From the NCBI RefSeq assembly GCF_001455965.1, contig NZ_LKKO01000102.1:1-64000 (forward strand): a stretch of 64,000 nt of DNA, read 5' to 3'. Both the position numbers and the translations under genes were made by a program. A model generated the notes under the pieces. That model ran no database searches. It was not told where the DNA came from and worked only from the letters and a program-made list of their open reading frames with translations. Below, one piece after another: positions 35,855-44,619 of this stretch (its first letter is position 1; every line of letters begins with the position of its first letter). The stretch comes from Methylobacterium sp. GXS13 (GTDB lineage Bacteria; Pseudomonadota; Alphaproteobacteria; Rhizobiales; Beijerinckiaceae).

Positions 35855-37100
35855 ATGCCCAAGACCTGTCCCGCATCCCCCGCCGAGTTCCACCGGTAGA
35901 TGGTCGATCTGGTCCGCGCCGGCCGTGATCCCACCGATTTGGCTCGCGAGTTCGAACCCTAGGGCCAGACCATTCGGAACTGGGTCGCCGAGGTCGATTG
36001 TATCGAGGGGCGTCGGGAGGAGAAGCTCCCGGGTGCCGATCCCGGCCTGACGACGGTCGAGCGCGACGAACTCATCCGGCTACGGCGTGAGAACCGACAG
36101 TTGAGGCTGGAGCGCGATATCCTCTCTCGCGCGACAGCCCAGTTTGCGCGGGAGACTGGAGTTCTGCCCTTGGGGTCTTCCGGTTCATGAGCGCCAACCA
36201 GGCCGACTTCCCGATCACGGTGATGGCGCACACCCTCGGCGTGTTGAAGGCCGGGTATTATGCCTGGGCCGACCGGCAGCCCTCGGCGCGACGTGTGGCG
36301 GACGTTGCCCTGCTGAAGCGGATCCGCACCGTCCATCTCAGCTCGCACGAGACCTATGGCGCGCCACGCGTCCACGCCGACCTGCGCGAGCAGGGCGAGC
36401 GGCATCCCGCAGACACGGGTCCCATTGCACATGTGCAATGGGTGCCCGCCATTGCCCAGCTGATGCGCGAGGCCGGCTTCGTCGGGGCCAGCCATCGGCC
36501 CGGTGGCCCCATCACGACGCGCCGGGACCGGGAGGTGCGTCCGGCTCCCGATCTCGTCGACCGCAACTTCGCCGCCGCCGCCCCGAACCAACTGTGGGTG
36601 GCGGATATCACCTATGTGCCGACTGCTGCCGGCTTCTTCTACCTCGCCGTCGTACTCGACGCCTTCAGCCGCCGGATTGTCGGCTGGGCGATGGCCAATC
36701 ACCTCCGGTCGGAGCTTGTCCTGGACGCCCTGGAGATGGCCGTCACCCAGCGCAGGCCCCGCGACGTGATCCGTCATTCGGATCAGGGTTCACAATACAC
36801 GTCGCTAGCCTTCGGCAGCCGCTGTTAGGAAGCGGGCGTGCGACCCTCAATGGGCTCGGTCGGCGATGCCTACGACAACGCCATGGCCGAGAGCTTCTTC
36901 TCGACCCTCGAATGCGAACTGCTCGCACGTCGTCGCTTCCGCTCGCAGGCCGAGGCACGGATGGCCTGCTCAGCTACATCGAGGGCTTCTACAATCCGCA
37001 GCGCCGGCACTCGGCGCTTGGATACCGCGCCCCCGTCGTCTACGAGCAGGAAACCCAGCCGGACCCGTTACCCGAGCCCCTCTTCAGCCAAGCCCTCTAA
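35855..37100 (+). pseudogene. IS3-family element, decayed OrfA and OrfB
   Basis: OrfA (35855-36190) has the helix-turn-helix and leucine-zipper region (ERDELIRLRRENRQLRLERD) but TAG stops at 35897 and 35960. OrfB starts at 36187 in the -1 frame, as usual for IS3. It keeps the rve integrase core (NQLWVADITYVPTAAGFFYL, HSDQGSQYTS, SVGDAYDNAMAESFF) but has a TAG at 36826 and a frameshift near 36965, after which YNPQRRHSALGYRAPVVYE continues in another frame. An extra segment of about 14 codons containing a palindrome lies at 36405-36450. Not functional. Confidence 0.9.
36421..36442. repeat. Perfect 22-bp palindrome inside the IS3 remnant
   Basis: CCCATTGCACA is followed immediately by its exact reverse complement TGTGCAATGGG. 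It falls in an in-frame insertion relative to ordinary IS3 OrfB (between GERH and the LMREAGF block). Confidence 0.85.
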
Positions 37101-37332
37101 CCGTCCACAGAAACGGGGCAATCCCACTGTCGGGAAGGCTCCATCTCTGGGACAAGCCGGAGCCGACACTCAAAGCTAGACCTCGGCGTTCTAATTCAAG
37201 GCAGGCCGCCAGCGTCGGGCCATTGCGCTGGCTCAACGGTACGCCAGCCCGGTATTTGATCACGCTGGTGCTGACAGCATGGTCTGTCAGCACCTTGAGG
37301 ATCGCTTGTTCTAGATTCTTCAAGGATCGCAT
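37084..37332 (-). CDS. Hypothetical protein, possible winged helix
   Basis: An 82-residue frame (MRSLKNLEQAILKVLTDHAV, then PTLAACLELERRGLALSVGS) compatible with a short winged-helix fold. The 3' end overlaps the last bases of the IS3 remnant. No family assigned and coding status uncertain. Confidence 0.35.
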   Translation of the reverse strand: MRSLKNLEQAILKVLTDHAVSTSVIKYRAGVPLSQRNGPTLAACLELERRGLALSVGSGLSQRWSLPDSGIAPFLWTVRGLG

Positions 37333-37506
37333 TCGGAACACGATGCATGACCCGACGCCAAGCGCACGTTTCGATTGCTCACAATCCTGTTAGGCACACA
37401 CCTCGTGCCCGGTGATCTGAGGTTTTCGATATGTGATGCGACGAGCCTTGATCGATACGGTGGTTGAAACGCTCGACGCATTCGTCGCACCGCGCTACCG
37501 ACCTGA

Positions 37507-37773
37507 ATGGCCAGAGAGATCCCCAGCGTCGGCGACCTGCGCCGCAAGTCCGAGGTGACGGACGACGAGACCGAAGCTGCAACGGATGCCTACCTCAAGG
37601 ACGAGGACGCAGAGCCGTTCGTCTTTGAGTCTGGCCACCGGGTCGATGTCGCCAAAGCAATCGAGATGCACCCCCAGGCCAGGAAGGTGCTGGCGGAGGA
37701 GGGCACCGCGCCAGGTCTACGCCGCACGATGGTCATGACCGCTGTCATCATGGGCTTCCCGGTCCAGGGATGA
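37507..37773 (+). CDS. Small hypothetical protein
   Basis: An 88-residue, mostly acidic protein (MAREIPSVGDLRRKSEVTDD ... RRTMVMTAVIMGFPVQG). Its stop overlaps the start of the next gene by 4 bases (ATGA), so the two are co-translated. Family not recognised. Confidence 0.5.
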   Translation: MAREIPSVGDLRRKSEVTDDETEAATDAYLKDEDAEPFVFESGHRVDVAKAIEMHPQARKVLAEEGTAPGLRRTMVMTAVIMGFPVQG

Positions 37774-37970
37774 GCGGTGAGCCAGATGACGCTCACGGCG
37801 TTGTCGTTGCCCGGCTGATGCTTCAGCTGTTCGGCTTCGCGCAAGGTCTCGGGGTAGACGAAGCGACGGTCCAGCACATCGTAGAGCGCGTCATCGTCGA
37901 GATGCCGATGTGCCCGGACGAGGAACGCCTAGTGAGAGCACGCAACTGGCTGCTGATCGCGGCGGCGTAG
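37770..37970 (+). CDS. Small helical protein, paralogue of 39938-40159
   Basis: A 66-residue protein. LMLQLFGFAQGLGVDEATVQ, then IVEMPMCPDEERL, aligns with FTRGLGLDELTVRTMVETVV and ADMPDQSDEERL of the gene at 39938. The shared pattern G-F-x-x-G-L-G-x-D-E-x-T-V with a later M-P-x-x-x-D-E-E-R-L defines a small family flanking the LOV kinase. Function unknown. Confidence 0.6.
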   Translation: MSGEPDDAHGVVVARLMLQLFGFAQGLGVDEATVQHIVERVIVEMPMCPDEERLVRARNWLLIAAA

Positions 37971-38293
37971 GGGAGGCGTCGGGGTACTACCCCCGTGAGG
38001 CCGTAGGTTGCCAAAATCGTCACCGGCGGTGTGAAGCTCAAGAGCGAGCCCGCGCTACTTATCCGCGAGACGATACGATCAGCGCGGCGAGAGAGTCTTG
38101 GGTTCTTTCGGATCGCCGTTAGGGGAGATCACCCGTTGGGGAACTGCGACCGCAGGTAGCCGCATAGCCCCCAGGCGCTCTACGGCGCTGCATGATAGGC
38201 ACTCTCCGGTCTCTGAATGCACGGCCGCTGATTTGGCCTGTCGTACCCACGGTCCGGTCCGGTTCGGCCCTGATCTGTCTTGAAGCGCAGCCG
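37971..38293. other. Intergenic upstream of the LOV kinase
   Basis: About 320 bp presumably holding the kinase promoter. No operator or RNA was recognised. Confidence 0.4.
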
Positions 38294-39919
38294 ATGGTAA
38301 CGACCCCTGAGAAGCCTGCGATCCGCGGCCCCCACACGCCAGTCAGCGGGAGCGGCCCGGAGGGTGTTGTCGATCAGCACCACGACATCTTCTTCGCTGC
38401 CGTCGAGACGACACGCATGCCGATGATCGTCACCGATCCGCACCAGCCGGACAACCCAATCATCTTCGTCAACCGCGCCTTCGAGCGCATGACTAGCTAT
38501 ACGCGTGCGGAGTTGATCGGTACGAACTGCCGATTCCTTCAAGGGCGGGAGACCGACCGGGATACGGTCGCCGAGATCCGCTCCGCCATCGCCGAGCAGC
38601 GCGAGTTCTCGACCGAAATCCTGAACTACCGCAAGGACGGCTCCTCGTTCTGGAACGCCCTGTTCGTCAGCCCGGTGTTCAACCGGTCGGGCGACCTCGT
38701 GTACTTCTTTGGCTCCCAGCTAGACGTATCCCGGCGACGGGACGCCGAAGAGTCACTTCATCAGGCCCAGAAAATGGAGAGCCTGGGCCAGCTTACCGGC
38801 GGCATCGCTCACGACTTCAACAACCTGCTCCAAGTGATCTCAGGACACAACGAGGTGATGCTGGCGCTGATCGACCATCCCACCATCGATGTCAGTCGGC
38901 TTCGCAGAGCCGGTGAGGCCGTGCGCGATGCCAGTGAGCGTGCTGCCAAGCTGACCCATCAGCTTCTCGCCTTCTCGCGCAAGCAGCGCTTGGAGGGGCG
39001 CCTCCTGAACCTGAATGGCCTCGTGCAGAACATGAGCGAGATGGCCGAGCGCACGCTCGGCGAGCATGTTGAGATGCGTCTGGTGCCCGCAGAGGACCTC
39101 TGGAATACACGCATCGATCCGACCCAGGCCGAGGTCGCGCTGCTGAACGTGCTTATCAATGCTCGTGATGCCATGCCGGGCGGCGGCACCGTCACCGTCA
39201 AGACAGAGAACCTCCTCGTTGAGGACGAGGACAGCGCGTTGTTCAAGACGGTGGGGCCGGGTGCCTACGTGGTCGTCTCTGTCACCGACACAGGGGCGGG
39301 CATGCCCCCCGAGATCCTGGCGCGGGTGATGGAACCGTTCTTCACCACGAAGGCTGAGGGCAAAGGCACCGGGCTCGGCCTCGCGATGGTCTACGGGTTT
39401 GCGAAACAGTCCGGCGGTTCAGTCAAGATCATCTCCGAGGTTGGTCATGGCACGACGGTGCGCCTACTGTTTCCCGCCACCGACCAGAAGATCGAGGATG
39501 ACCGGAAAGCCTCGCAACGTGCTGCGGACCGGCACGGTACGGAGACGGTCCTGGTCGTCGATGACCGTCTCGATGTGGCGGCTACCGCCGGTACCATCCT
39601 TGAGGACTTCGGCTACAAGGTCATCATCGCGGATGGGCCTAAGGCAGCGATTGAGATCCTCGATGACGAGGGCCGGATCGATCTTCTGTTTACCGACCTG
39701 ATCATGCCCGGCGGCATGAACGGCGTGATGCTGGCTCGCGCCGCCCGCGAGCGGCAACCCAAGATCAAGGTGCTGCTGACCACCGGCTACGCTGAAGCAT
39801 CGCTGGAGCGCACAGACGCGGGCGGCACCGAGTTCGAGGTTATCAACAAGCCGTACAAGCGCTTGGAACTCGCTCGGAGGATACGCCGTGTCATCGACGG
39901 CCCAACGGGGATCGGTTGA
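38294..39919 (+). CDS. Blue-light LOV-domain hybrid histidine kinase
   Basis: A 541-residue cytoplasmic sensor. A LOV-type PAS domain spans residues about 33-145, with the flavin-binding signature [13 protein letters not shown] whose Cys79 would form the photo-adduct. A HisKA domain carries the phospho-acceptor His173 ([12 protein letters not shown]). The HATPase domain has N-box [13 protein letters not shown]1 DTGAGMP and G2 GTGLGLAM. A receiver domain (about 418-535) has the acidic pair Asp423/424, phospho-acceptor Asp468 ([11 protein letters not shown]) and Lys519. No separate response regulator lies nearby, so the output is unknown. Start taken at 38294; the frame is open upstream. Confidence 0.92.
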   Translation: MVTTPEKPAIRGPHTPVSGSGPEGVVDQHHDIFFAAVETTRMPMIVTDPHQPDNPIIFVNRAFERMTSYTRAELIGTNCRFLQGRETDRDTVAEIRSAIAEQREFSTEILNYRKDGSSFWNALFVSPVFNRSGDLVYFFGSQLDVSRRRDAEESLHQAQKMESLGQLTGGIAHDFNNLLQVISGHNEVMLALIDHPTIDVSRLRRAGEAVRDASERAAKLTHQLLAFSRKQRLEGRLLNLNGLVQNMSEMAERTLGEHVEMRLVPAEDLWNTRIDPTQAEVALLNVLINARDAMPGGGTVTVKTENLLVEDEDSALFKTVGPGAYVVVSVTDTGAGMPPEILARVMEPFFTTKAEGKGTGLGLAMVYGFAKQSGGSVKIISEVGHGTTVRLLFPATDQKIEDDRKASQRAADRHGTETVLVVDDRLDVAATAGTILEDFGYKVIIADGPKAAIEILDDEGRIDLLFTDLIMPGGMNGVMLARAARERQPKIKVLLTTGYAEASLERTDAGGTEFEVINKPYKRLELARRIRRVIDGPTGIG

Positions 39920-39937
39920 AGAACGCAGTAGCGTCAA

Positions 39938-40159
39938 ATGGTGGGACCAGCGATCGAAGGACTTGATTTGGGGGCCATGCACAAGCGTGCGGTGTTCCAA
40001 AGCCTGACGCGACGCCTGGACGGGTTCACCCGTGGCCTCGGTCTCGATGAGTTGACCGTGCGCACGATGGTCGAGACGGTGGTCGCCGACATGCCTGATC
40101 AGTCCGACGAGGAGCGCCTTACCGAGGCGCTTCGCCGGATGAACGTCGCATCCGCGTAA
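39938..40159 (+). CDS. Small helical protein, paralogue of 37770-37970
   Basis: A 73-residue protein 18 bp after the LOV kinase stop, so likely in the same transcript. It shares the G-L-G-x-D-E-x-T-V ... D-E-E-R-L pattern with the small protein on the other side of the kinase. A later start (MHKRAVFQS, 39977) is possible. Function unknown. Confidence 0.55.
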   Translation: MVGPAIEGLDLGAMHKRAVFQSLTRRLDGFTRGLGLDELTVRTMVETVVADMPDQSDEERLTEALRRMNVASA

Positions 40160-40234
40160 TCACGCATACCGAATGAAACATTCGTGCCCGGTTCGTCGTA
40201 AGAAGATTACGATGGACGTATCGGGGACGGTCGG

Positions 40235-40792
40235 ATGGTAGCTCTCACCGCAGCGGTTCCAGCTTTGCATGCCGCCGGACTGATCGGGATCTGGAACACA
40301 GATGTCGCCGCAGGCCGCTCCGTGCTGGATGAAGGGGCAGCGGCTGTGATGGCTGGCAACCCCGGCCTCGCCGGCCAGCCGCTCCCCCTTGAAGCTGCAC
40401 TTGGACGCATACACCCCGACGACCGGGACTGGTTGTTCAGGCAGATCCGCCAAGTGCGCCGGACCGGCGGACCGTTCTCGGCCGAGTTTCGGGTGCTGGG
40501 CGAAGCGGGCGCTGTACGCTGGATCCTCAACCGAGGTACTATCTCGCATATTGAGGACGGCCGGATGCAGGGCCTCGGTGCCTACATCGATACCACGGTC
40601 GGTCACCGTAGTTCGAGCGTCCCAGCCGCCTTGTTCGCTCAGGGAGGCGAGGATCCGCTGCTTGTGGCAGCCGATCGCTGCATCGAGGCGCACACGGCAT
40701 TGAAGGCGGGTGATCACGTCGACCTCCGGAGCCTCTCCGAACTGCTGCTGACAAGCATCGGTCGTACCCTTGCCCGAAGGCTGTCGAGCTAA
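40235..40792 (+). CDS. PAS-domain protein
   Basis: A 185-residue protein with a PAS fold (PAS_3 type). IHPDDRDWLFRQIRQVRR precedes FSAEFRVLGEAGAVRWILNR and GLGAYIDTTVGHR, the usual order. There is no kinase, HTH or GGDEF domain attached. The C-terminal 40 residues are helical. It may sense a ligand and act through a partner. It follows the LOV kinase region, hinting at a signalling neighbourhood. Confidence 0.75.
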   Translation: MVALTAAVPALHAAGLIGIWNTDVAAGRSVLDEGAAAVMAGNPGLAGQPLPLEAALGRIHPDDRDWLFRQIRQVRRTGGPFSAEFRVLGEAGAVRWILNRGTISHIEDGRMQGLGAYIDTTVGHRSSSVPAALFAQGGEDPLLVAADRCIEAHTALKAGDHVDLRSLSELLLTSIGRTLARRLSS

Positions 40793-40813
40793 GCGCGGCG
40801 TCCGCGTAGCCGC

Positions 40814-40996
40814 ATGTTCGAGGAAGATCTTATCGCTGTGGCCGTAACGGTGCTCACGTCCCGCGGCCACACGGTGGAGCCGGACGTCGATTTCGAGAAC
40901 TGGCGCGTCGCCGGCGGCACCTGGCTCACCGCTGGCGGTCTCTTGGCCCTGGCCATCCGCCTCTGCCTGAACTCCGGGGTCGGCCGGCTGCAGTAA
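40814..40996 (+). CDS. Small hypothetical protein
   Basis: A 60-residue frame beginning MFEEDLIAVAVTVLTSRGHT and ending in a hydrophobic segment (TAGGLLALAIRLCL). It sits 21 bp after the PAS gene and just before another small membrane protein, consistent with an operon. Family unknown. Confidence 0.4.
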   Translation: MFEEDLIAVAVTVLTSRGHTVEPDVDFENWRVAGGTWLTAGGLLALAIRLCLNSGVGRLQ

Positions 40997-41001
40997 TCGC
41001 G

Positions 41002-41202
41002 ATGCCTCAGACCCTTACCGGCTGGATCCTGTTTGCTGCCGTCATCGTCGCTGGCGCCGATGGCGGCTATTTGGTCGTCAGGGTTGTGATGAGTACTCGC
41101 GATAACCGGAAGATCGACAGGCGCAACGTCGTGGCGGCCATCACCTTCGGGACCATGCTGATCGTGTCCGGCACACTGCTCTTGTTCGTCGAGGGCCGCT
41201 GA
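41002..41202 (+). CDS. Small membrane protein with two TM segments
   Basis: A 66-residue protein with hydrophobic helices at both ends (LTGWILFAAVIVAGADGGYL and ITFGTMLIVSGTLLLFV) and a basic central loop. No family recognised. It follows the previous small gene by 5 bp. Confidence 0.5.
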   Translation: MPQTLTGWILFAAVIVAGADGGYLVVRVVMSTRDNRKIDRRNVVAAITFGTMLIVSGTLLLFVEGR

Positions 41203-41249
41203 CCGGATGCCGACCGAAAACCGTACGCGCCCCGATCCGAGGCCGCGCC

Positions 41250-41453
41250 TTGCGGGCGCTCTGGGCCTGCGCGGCCCATCCGCAGGGCCTCCGGCATAGA
41301 GCTTATCCGACCTACATGCTGATGCTGGCCGAGATGGGGCTGGTTCAGAAGCGGCACGTGCGTGGGCCCGGGCGATCGCAGCCGGCGTGGTTCCTAACAG
41401 CGGCCGGGCCGGCGGTGATCGCGGAGCTCGGACCGAGCGAAGTGCGGGATTAG
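41250..41453 (+). CDS. Possible winged-helix fragment
   Basis: A 67-residue frame (YMLMLAEMGLVQKRHVRGPG, then SQPAWFLTAAGPAVIAEL) with a plausible recognition-helix/wing pattern. It has only a TTG start. An ATG at 41207 lies in a different frame, so the gene may be frameshifted. Weakly supported. Confidence 0.3.
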   Translation: MRALWACAAHPQGLRHRAYPTYMLMLAEMGLVQKRHVRGPGRSQPAWFLTAAGPAVIAELGPSEVRD

Positions 41454-41791
41454 CCGCCCTTCGTCTTGAACTCCCAGATCGGCGGGCCCCACACTTTGCC
41501 TGGCGTGTTCCGGTAACCGGCGGTCCGCTCGAACACGATCTGATTCCCCTCGACCGCCTGCACCTTCTTCCCGGCGACCATCAGCGCACCGCAGTAGTCG
41601 ACCCGGAGCGTGCCGTGCTCGGGGTGGACGCCGAAGAGATGAGGCGACGTCCGGTCCAAGGCGTGGGCCTCGGCGCCGAACCGGACGCAGAAGTCGAGCG
41701 CTGCCTCCCGCATCGCGGCTCACTGCGCTGGCGTTAGGTAGCGACATGGCGAGGCGCGCTCGGAGATATTCTCAATGGCGCCGTACCACAT
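41450..41791 (-). pseudogene. Copy of the 13755 protein with in-frame TGA
   Basis: Read from ATG 41791, MWYGAIENISERASPCRYLTP is followed by a TGA where the intact copy at 13755 has a Trp codon (TGG), then the frame continues AAMREAALDFC and on through LFGVHPEHGTLRVDYCGALM to the end. The downstream part could still be made from the ATG just after the stop (41713), giving 87 residues. The single TGG to TGA change is the only visible defect. Confidence 0.8.
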
Positions 41792-42437
41792 GTCGACGGG
41801 GTTCGGGATCAGGGTGGGGGCGAGACCGGATGACATCCGGCCGAGCTACGCCACGAGCTGTCGGCAGGCCATGCGGCCAGAAGCGGGATTGCTCCGTGTC
41901 TGAGGCCCCCGACCCGTTCCGTGTGAGGGGGGATTTGGACCGAGCCGGTGGGTGTCCCTCAAGACGACACGCCATGCTGCACCGCAGCGCTAATCAATCA
42001 AGGTCCAAAACGAGCAGGCCCGCCCTGGTTTTCCAGTGGCGGGCTTGATGCGACTGCGCCGACGAGGCCGCACCGTGTCATCCCGAAGGCGGTGCTGCTC
42101 TTCCGGCGCCCGGCTACACAGCCGATCTCTGGGAGCAACCTGGGACGTTATGGTTAACCAATTGTTGCTGCTGTGAGCAGCAGTTGCTTGGGACACCGAG
42201 GCCTGAGACCCGGACATAAAACTATGTCGGTAGGGCAGCATAAGGCCGAGCTCCGCCGCGGGTTGTAGATATTCGACGCTGCCAGAGCTGGACTTCTCGG
42301 TGCAAGGGAGCCTGATCGGCGTCTTCAGAGGCTGCAACAACGCCATACCTGATAGGACTGATCGGGTTCGTTTTTGGTAGCTTCACTACCGGGAGTTGCG
42401 CCTAGGCCTATGTTCTAATGCGGACCGAGGGGGCGGC
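41792..42437. other. Intergenic
   Basis: About 650 bp with no supported gene. A hairpin near 42030-42055 (GCCCGCC paired with GGCGGGC) is present but lacks a clear T run. Confidence 0.4.
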
Positions 42438-42505
42438 ATGGCAGACGGTGGCGATGACGACGAGGGCGACGAGCCGCGATCGGACCATGCGTCGCTACGG
42501 CTGGT

Positions 42506-42826
42506 GTGGTTGAACCCTGGGAATGGGATCACCGTCCTAGGGTCGCTCGGTACAGCCGTGGCGCGGCGGAACTCCTTGCCGGCGAGGCTGCACTTGCAGG
42601 GCGAGACCTCGCGCCCGATGAGGCTTTAGCGGGGGTCTACGACGACGTGGTCTGGCTTCGAAGCCAGATCCATCATGGTTTGAAGGGGCTCGGCGAAACG
42701 GTACGCGAGCACCGTGTTCGCTCTAAGCAGCACGGTGTTCGCTGCGCGCTGTGCCGCGGGCGAACCTTCTTCGATACCCAGGGTGATGCGACGACCTCCG
42801 TCGGCATCGTCATCGACATCACATAG
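42506..42826 (+). CDS. Hypothetical protein, possibly the 3' part of a frameshifted gene
   Basis: A 106-residue frame with a GTG start (LLAGEAALAGRDLAPDEALA, then VYDDVVWLRSQIHHGLKGLG). A different frame opening at ATG 42438 (MADGGDDDEGDEPRSDHASL) overlaps it, and joining the two would need one frameshift near 42520. No family recognised. Confidence 0.3.
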   Translation: MVEPWEWDHRPRVARYSRGAAELLAGEAALAGRDLAPDEALAGVYDDVVWLRSQIHHGLKGLGETVREHRVRSKQHGVRCALCRGRTFFDTQGDATTSVGIVIDIT

Positions 42827-42922
42827 CTTGGGGCGGACGGGCATTGCCGGTTCGGAGCAACCGACCCGGTTTGCCCGAGCAGTAAGCGCGCGATCCTTCG
42901 ACCGTTCGGGCAGTCCGCCGGC

Positions 42923-43186
42923 TTAGCGGCTGACGCCGGTGCCGCCACCGATCGGGCCGATAGTGTTCGGCCCGGTATTGGGAGCGGGCGTTGCGGCCTG
43001 GTTCCGCTCGATGTTCATTTGGAGGGTGTTGCCCTGCGTGGTCTGCTCCTGCCGCAAGGAGCGCATCTGGCTGTTGTACTCCATGGACTGGTTCGCGGCG
43101 TTGGGATTGCCCTGTTGCACCTGAGCCAGGACGGGCGTCGCGCCGATTGCGGATAGGCAGGCGGTGGCGAGGAGAAGGGCGCGCAT
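42923..43186 (-). CDS. Short secreted protein, function unknown
   Basis: An 87-residue protein with a clear signal peptide (MRALLLATACLSAIGATPV ending LAQ). The mature part is Asn/Gln-rich (NPNAANQSMEYNSQMRSLRQ, then TLQMNIERNQAATPAPNTGP) and has no Cys. It heads a cluster of small exported proteins (42.9-45.1 kb). Confidence 0.6.
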   Translation of the reverse strand: MRALLLATACLSAIGATPVLAQVQQGNPNAANQSMEYNSQMRSLRQEQTTQGNTLQMNIERNQAATPAPNTGPNTIGPIGGGTGVSR

Positions 43187-43334
43187 GATCGGACTCTAAC
43201 GGTTGATGGGGTCGTGAAGTCGACGCGTCCGGAGCACGGACGGTTCCGACCCGGGGCAGCGACCTGATGCATCAGGGCGGAGCATCACGGCTCAGGCTCG
43301 ACGGCGTCCTTGCTACGAGCCAGCCTCCGCGTCG

Positions 43335-43601
43335 CTAACAGCCTACGCAGACCCGAGGATCCCATTTCGGCAGAGGCTTCAGCGGCGGCAATGCTTTCGG
43401 CGCCGGGTTCGTGGTGGTTACGCTCTGCTCGGGAAGCGTTACCGCGGCTGGTCGTGCGTCGGCGAGGGCCGCAACATCCTGGACCGATTCAGCCGTGGCG
43501 GGCCGGGCGATGCTGCCCGTCAGATACCCATCCATCGCTCGCGCGGCGTTGAGGCTAAGTGCGACGGCGAGGCCGGCGGCGATGAGGCGGATGACGATCA
43601 T
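43335..43601 (-). CDS. Short secreted protein ending in Cys-Val-Gly-Cys
   Basis: An 88-residue protein. The signal peptide MIVIRLIAAGLAVALSLNA is followed by a Pro/Ala-rich mature part, and the protein ends KWDPRVCVGC. The CxGC motif also ends the lipoprotein at 44620 and occurs inside the protein at 43721. GGAG lies about 10 bases before ATG 43601. Function unknown. Confidence 0.6.
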   Translation of the reverse strand: MIVIRLIAAGLAVALSLNAARAMDGYLTGSIARPATAESVQDVAALADARPAAVTLPEQSVTTTNPAPKALPPLKPLPKWDPRVCVGC

Positions 43602-43720
43602 AGGAGGCTCCGCCGGCACAACGTGATGCGGGCGGCGGGGTTCAATCCCCCTCCCCGTCTGCCGTGCGGCGTTTTAGGCCCCTGATCCCGGCGCTTGATG
43701 ATGGCCCGCTTGGCGGCGTG

Positions 43721-44302
43721 TCAGGAGCGCCGCGGGCGCAGCGATGACGCCGGCAGGATCGTCGCGTGCCACCGGTTGTCATCCTGCGGCACCCACGGGC
43801 GCTCGCCGGGCGGTTCGGGCAGCGGGTACGCGACCGGCATCGACCCGACCGTCCAGGCGACCGGCGGCGTGTAGAGCTGCGCGAGCCTGCGCGGGGGCAG
43901 GCGCTTCGCCAGCCGGACGGGATGCGCTCGCAGGGCGAGCCTGCGGCGGTCGTGCCGGTGGAGCCGGGCGTAGCGCTTGCGCAGCTGGGCGAGGCGCATT
44001 TTGGCCCGGGGGCGGCGCGTCGCCGTCTGCACGCGCGGGGCCAGCTGCGCCAACTGGATCAGGCTTGGCTTGTCGTAGCTGACCGTTGCGACACGGTTGG
44101 CCGCGGTGATGCAACCCGTACAGATCGATCCTGACAGTTGTTGCCAAGTCCGCTGCTGACGCTCGGCGATGAGCGCGCTCCGATCGGAAGCCGGCTTGGG
44201 CTGTTCCATGTCCCGGCGGGCGGGAAAGGCCGCGCTTATGGACGGCAACCCGATGGCGAATGCAGCAAGTGCCGCCGTTAAGGAGTGTGCAACGCGCTTC
44301 AT
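43721..44302 (-). CDS. Exported basic protein with a Cys-Thr-Gly-Cys motif
   Basis: A 193-residue protein. After a signal peptide (VAHSLTAALAAFAIGLPSIS then AA), the mature protein carries GSICTGCITA near residue 60, then an Arg/Leu-rich stretch (LAQLRKRYARLHRHDRRRLA) and a Pro-rich end. It is the longest of three proteins here with a C-x-G-C motif. No family recognised. Confidence 0.55.
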   Translation of the reverse strand: MKRVAHSLTAALAAFAIGLPSISAAFPARRDMEQPKPASDRSALIAERQQRTWQQLSGSICTGCITAANRVATVSYDKPSLIQLAQLAPRVQTATRRPRAKMRLAQLRKRYARLHRHDRRRLALRAHPVRLAKRLPPRRLAQLYTPPVAWTVGSMPVAYPLPEPPGERPWVPQDDNRWHATILPASSLRPRRS

Positions 44303-44619
44303 GACCCATCTCGGCGACAGCCCAAGGCCGCCAAGCGTCTTGTTGCCCTGTGGGTGCGGGCGAGCAAACCGTTTTCTTGAGACTTCGGTACTCAATACGT
44401 ATGCTGCCGGTGCGGTTTTAGGCCGGCCGAGCCGGCGATGCTTTCGTCGTCCGCGGTTGATCGGCGCAAGATCATTGTGCTGTTTCCCGGTGGTGGCAAG
44501 TATTTGAATCCTGTTCGTGGGTCATGACGATGGCGGTTCATTGGACAGTCGCTTAATTATTCGATAATGCAAAGGGATTGCGGCCTGCGATGCGAGCCGC
44601 GTCTCGCATCGGGGCGATC
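44303..44619. other. Divergent intergenic region
   Basis: About 320 bp between two divergently transcribed small exported-protein genes, probably holding both promoters; AT-rich near 44540-44575. Confidence 0.4.

Noticed and set aside
42026-42056. GC hairpin with GCCCGCC/GGCGGGC that looked like a terminator
   Set aside because: No T run directly after the stem on either strand and no gene ending nearby.
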